Below, piece by piece: positions 5,574 to 6,170 of a stretch of DNA of 6,170 nt. The DNA is taken from NCBI GenBank assembly GCA_020846575.1, contig JADLDQ010000097.1, positions 1 to 6,170 of the forward strand. Direction: 5' to 3'. The notes beneath the pieces are model-generated. The model worked only from the letters and a program-made list of their open reading frames with translations. It did no database searches and had not been told where the DNA came from. The first letter of the stretch is position 1. The number at the start of each line of letters is the position of its first letter. The stretch comes from Burkholderiales bacterium. Its GTDB lineage: Bacteria > Pseudomonadota > Gammaproteobacteria > Burkholderiales > SG8-39. The translations under genes and the position numbers were made by a program.

Positions 5574-6170
<597 letters not shown>

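Overview
This 6.2 kb window is very GC-rich and looks like a chromosomal housekeeping segment of a betaproteobacterium (order not resolved). The reasons are the divergent rluC/rne pair, a small Rieske protein gene directly behind rluC, a long RNase E with an Arg-rich C-terminal half, and strong codon-position GC bias. I see no integrase, transposase, phage gene, CRISPR array, tRNA or rRNA.

Layout from left to right. Positions 1-448 (minus) hold most of a small Rieske [2Fe-2S] protein gene that runs off the left edge. Its 5' part contains four perfect tandem copies of a 22-bp unit (321-408). Its start codon lies inside the end of rluC (429-1358, minus), a complete 23S rRNA pseudouridine synthase gene. 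A 456-bp divergent intergenic region (1359-1814) carries the probable rne leader, with several hairpins, candidate promoters and a possible hairpin over the rne ribosome binding site. Positions 1815-4799 (plus) encode complete RNase E: the catalytic half is canonical, and the disordered half carries a membrane-targeting helix, Arg-rich segments and a ten-unit octapeptide repeat. A hairpin follows the rne stop. Positions 4920-5516 (plus) encode a secreted protein made of two diverged copies of a DUF5666-like beta domain. Positions 5574-6170 (minus) hold the C-terminal part of uvrB, convergent with the secreted protein and cut by the right edge.

RluC (rRNA modification) and RNase E (rRNA and mRNA processing) share a divergent control region, as in many Proteobacteria. 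UvrB belongs to nucleotide excision repair and is functionally separate. The Rieske protein and the secreted protein have no established role.

The most unusual signals are two unrelated short tandem repeats inside genes. The 22-bp repeat near the start of the Rieske gene is not a multiple of three, yet keeps frame because there are four copies (one plus three). The 24-bp repeat in rne is in frame and encodes a charge-balanced octapeptide. No convincing new multi-gene system is visible; this is mostly an ordinary conserved region with local novelties.
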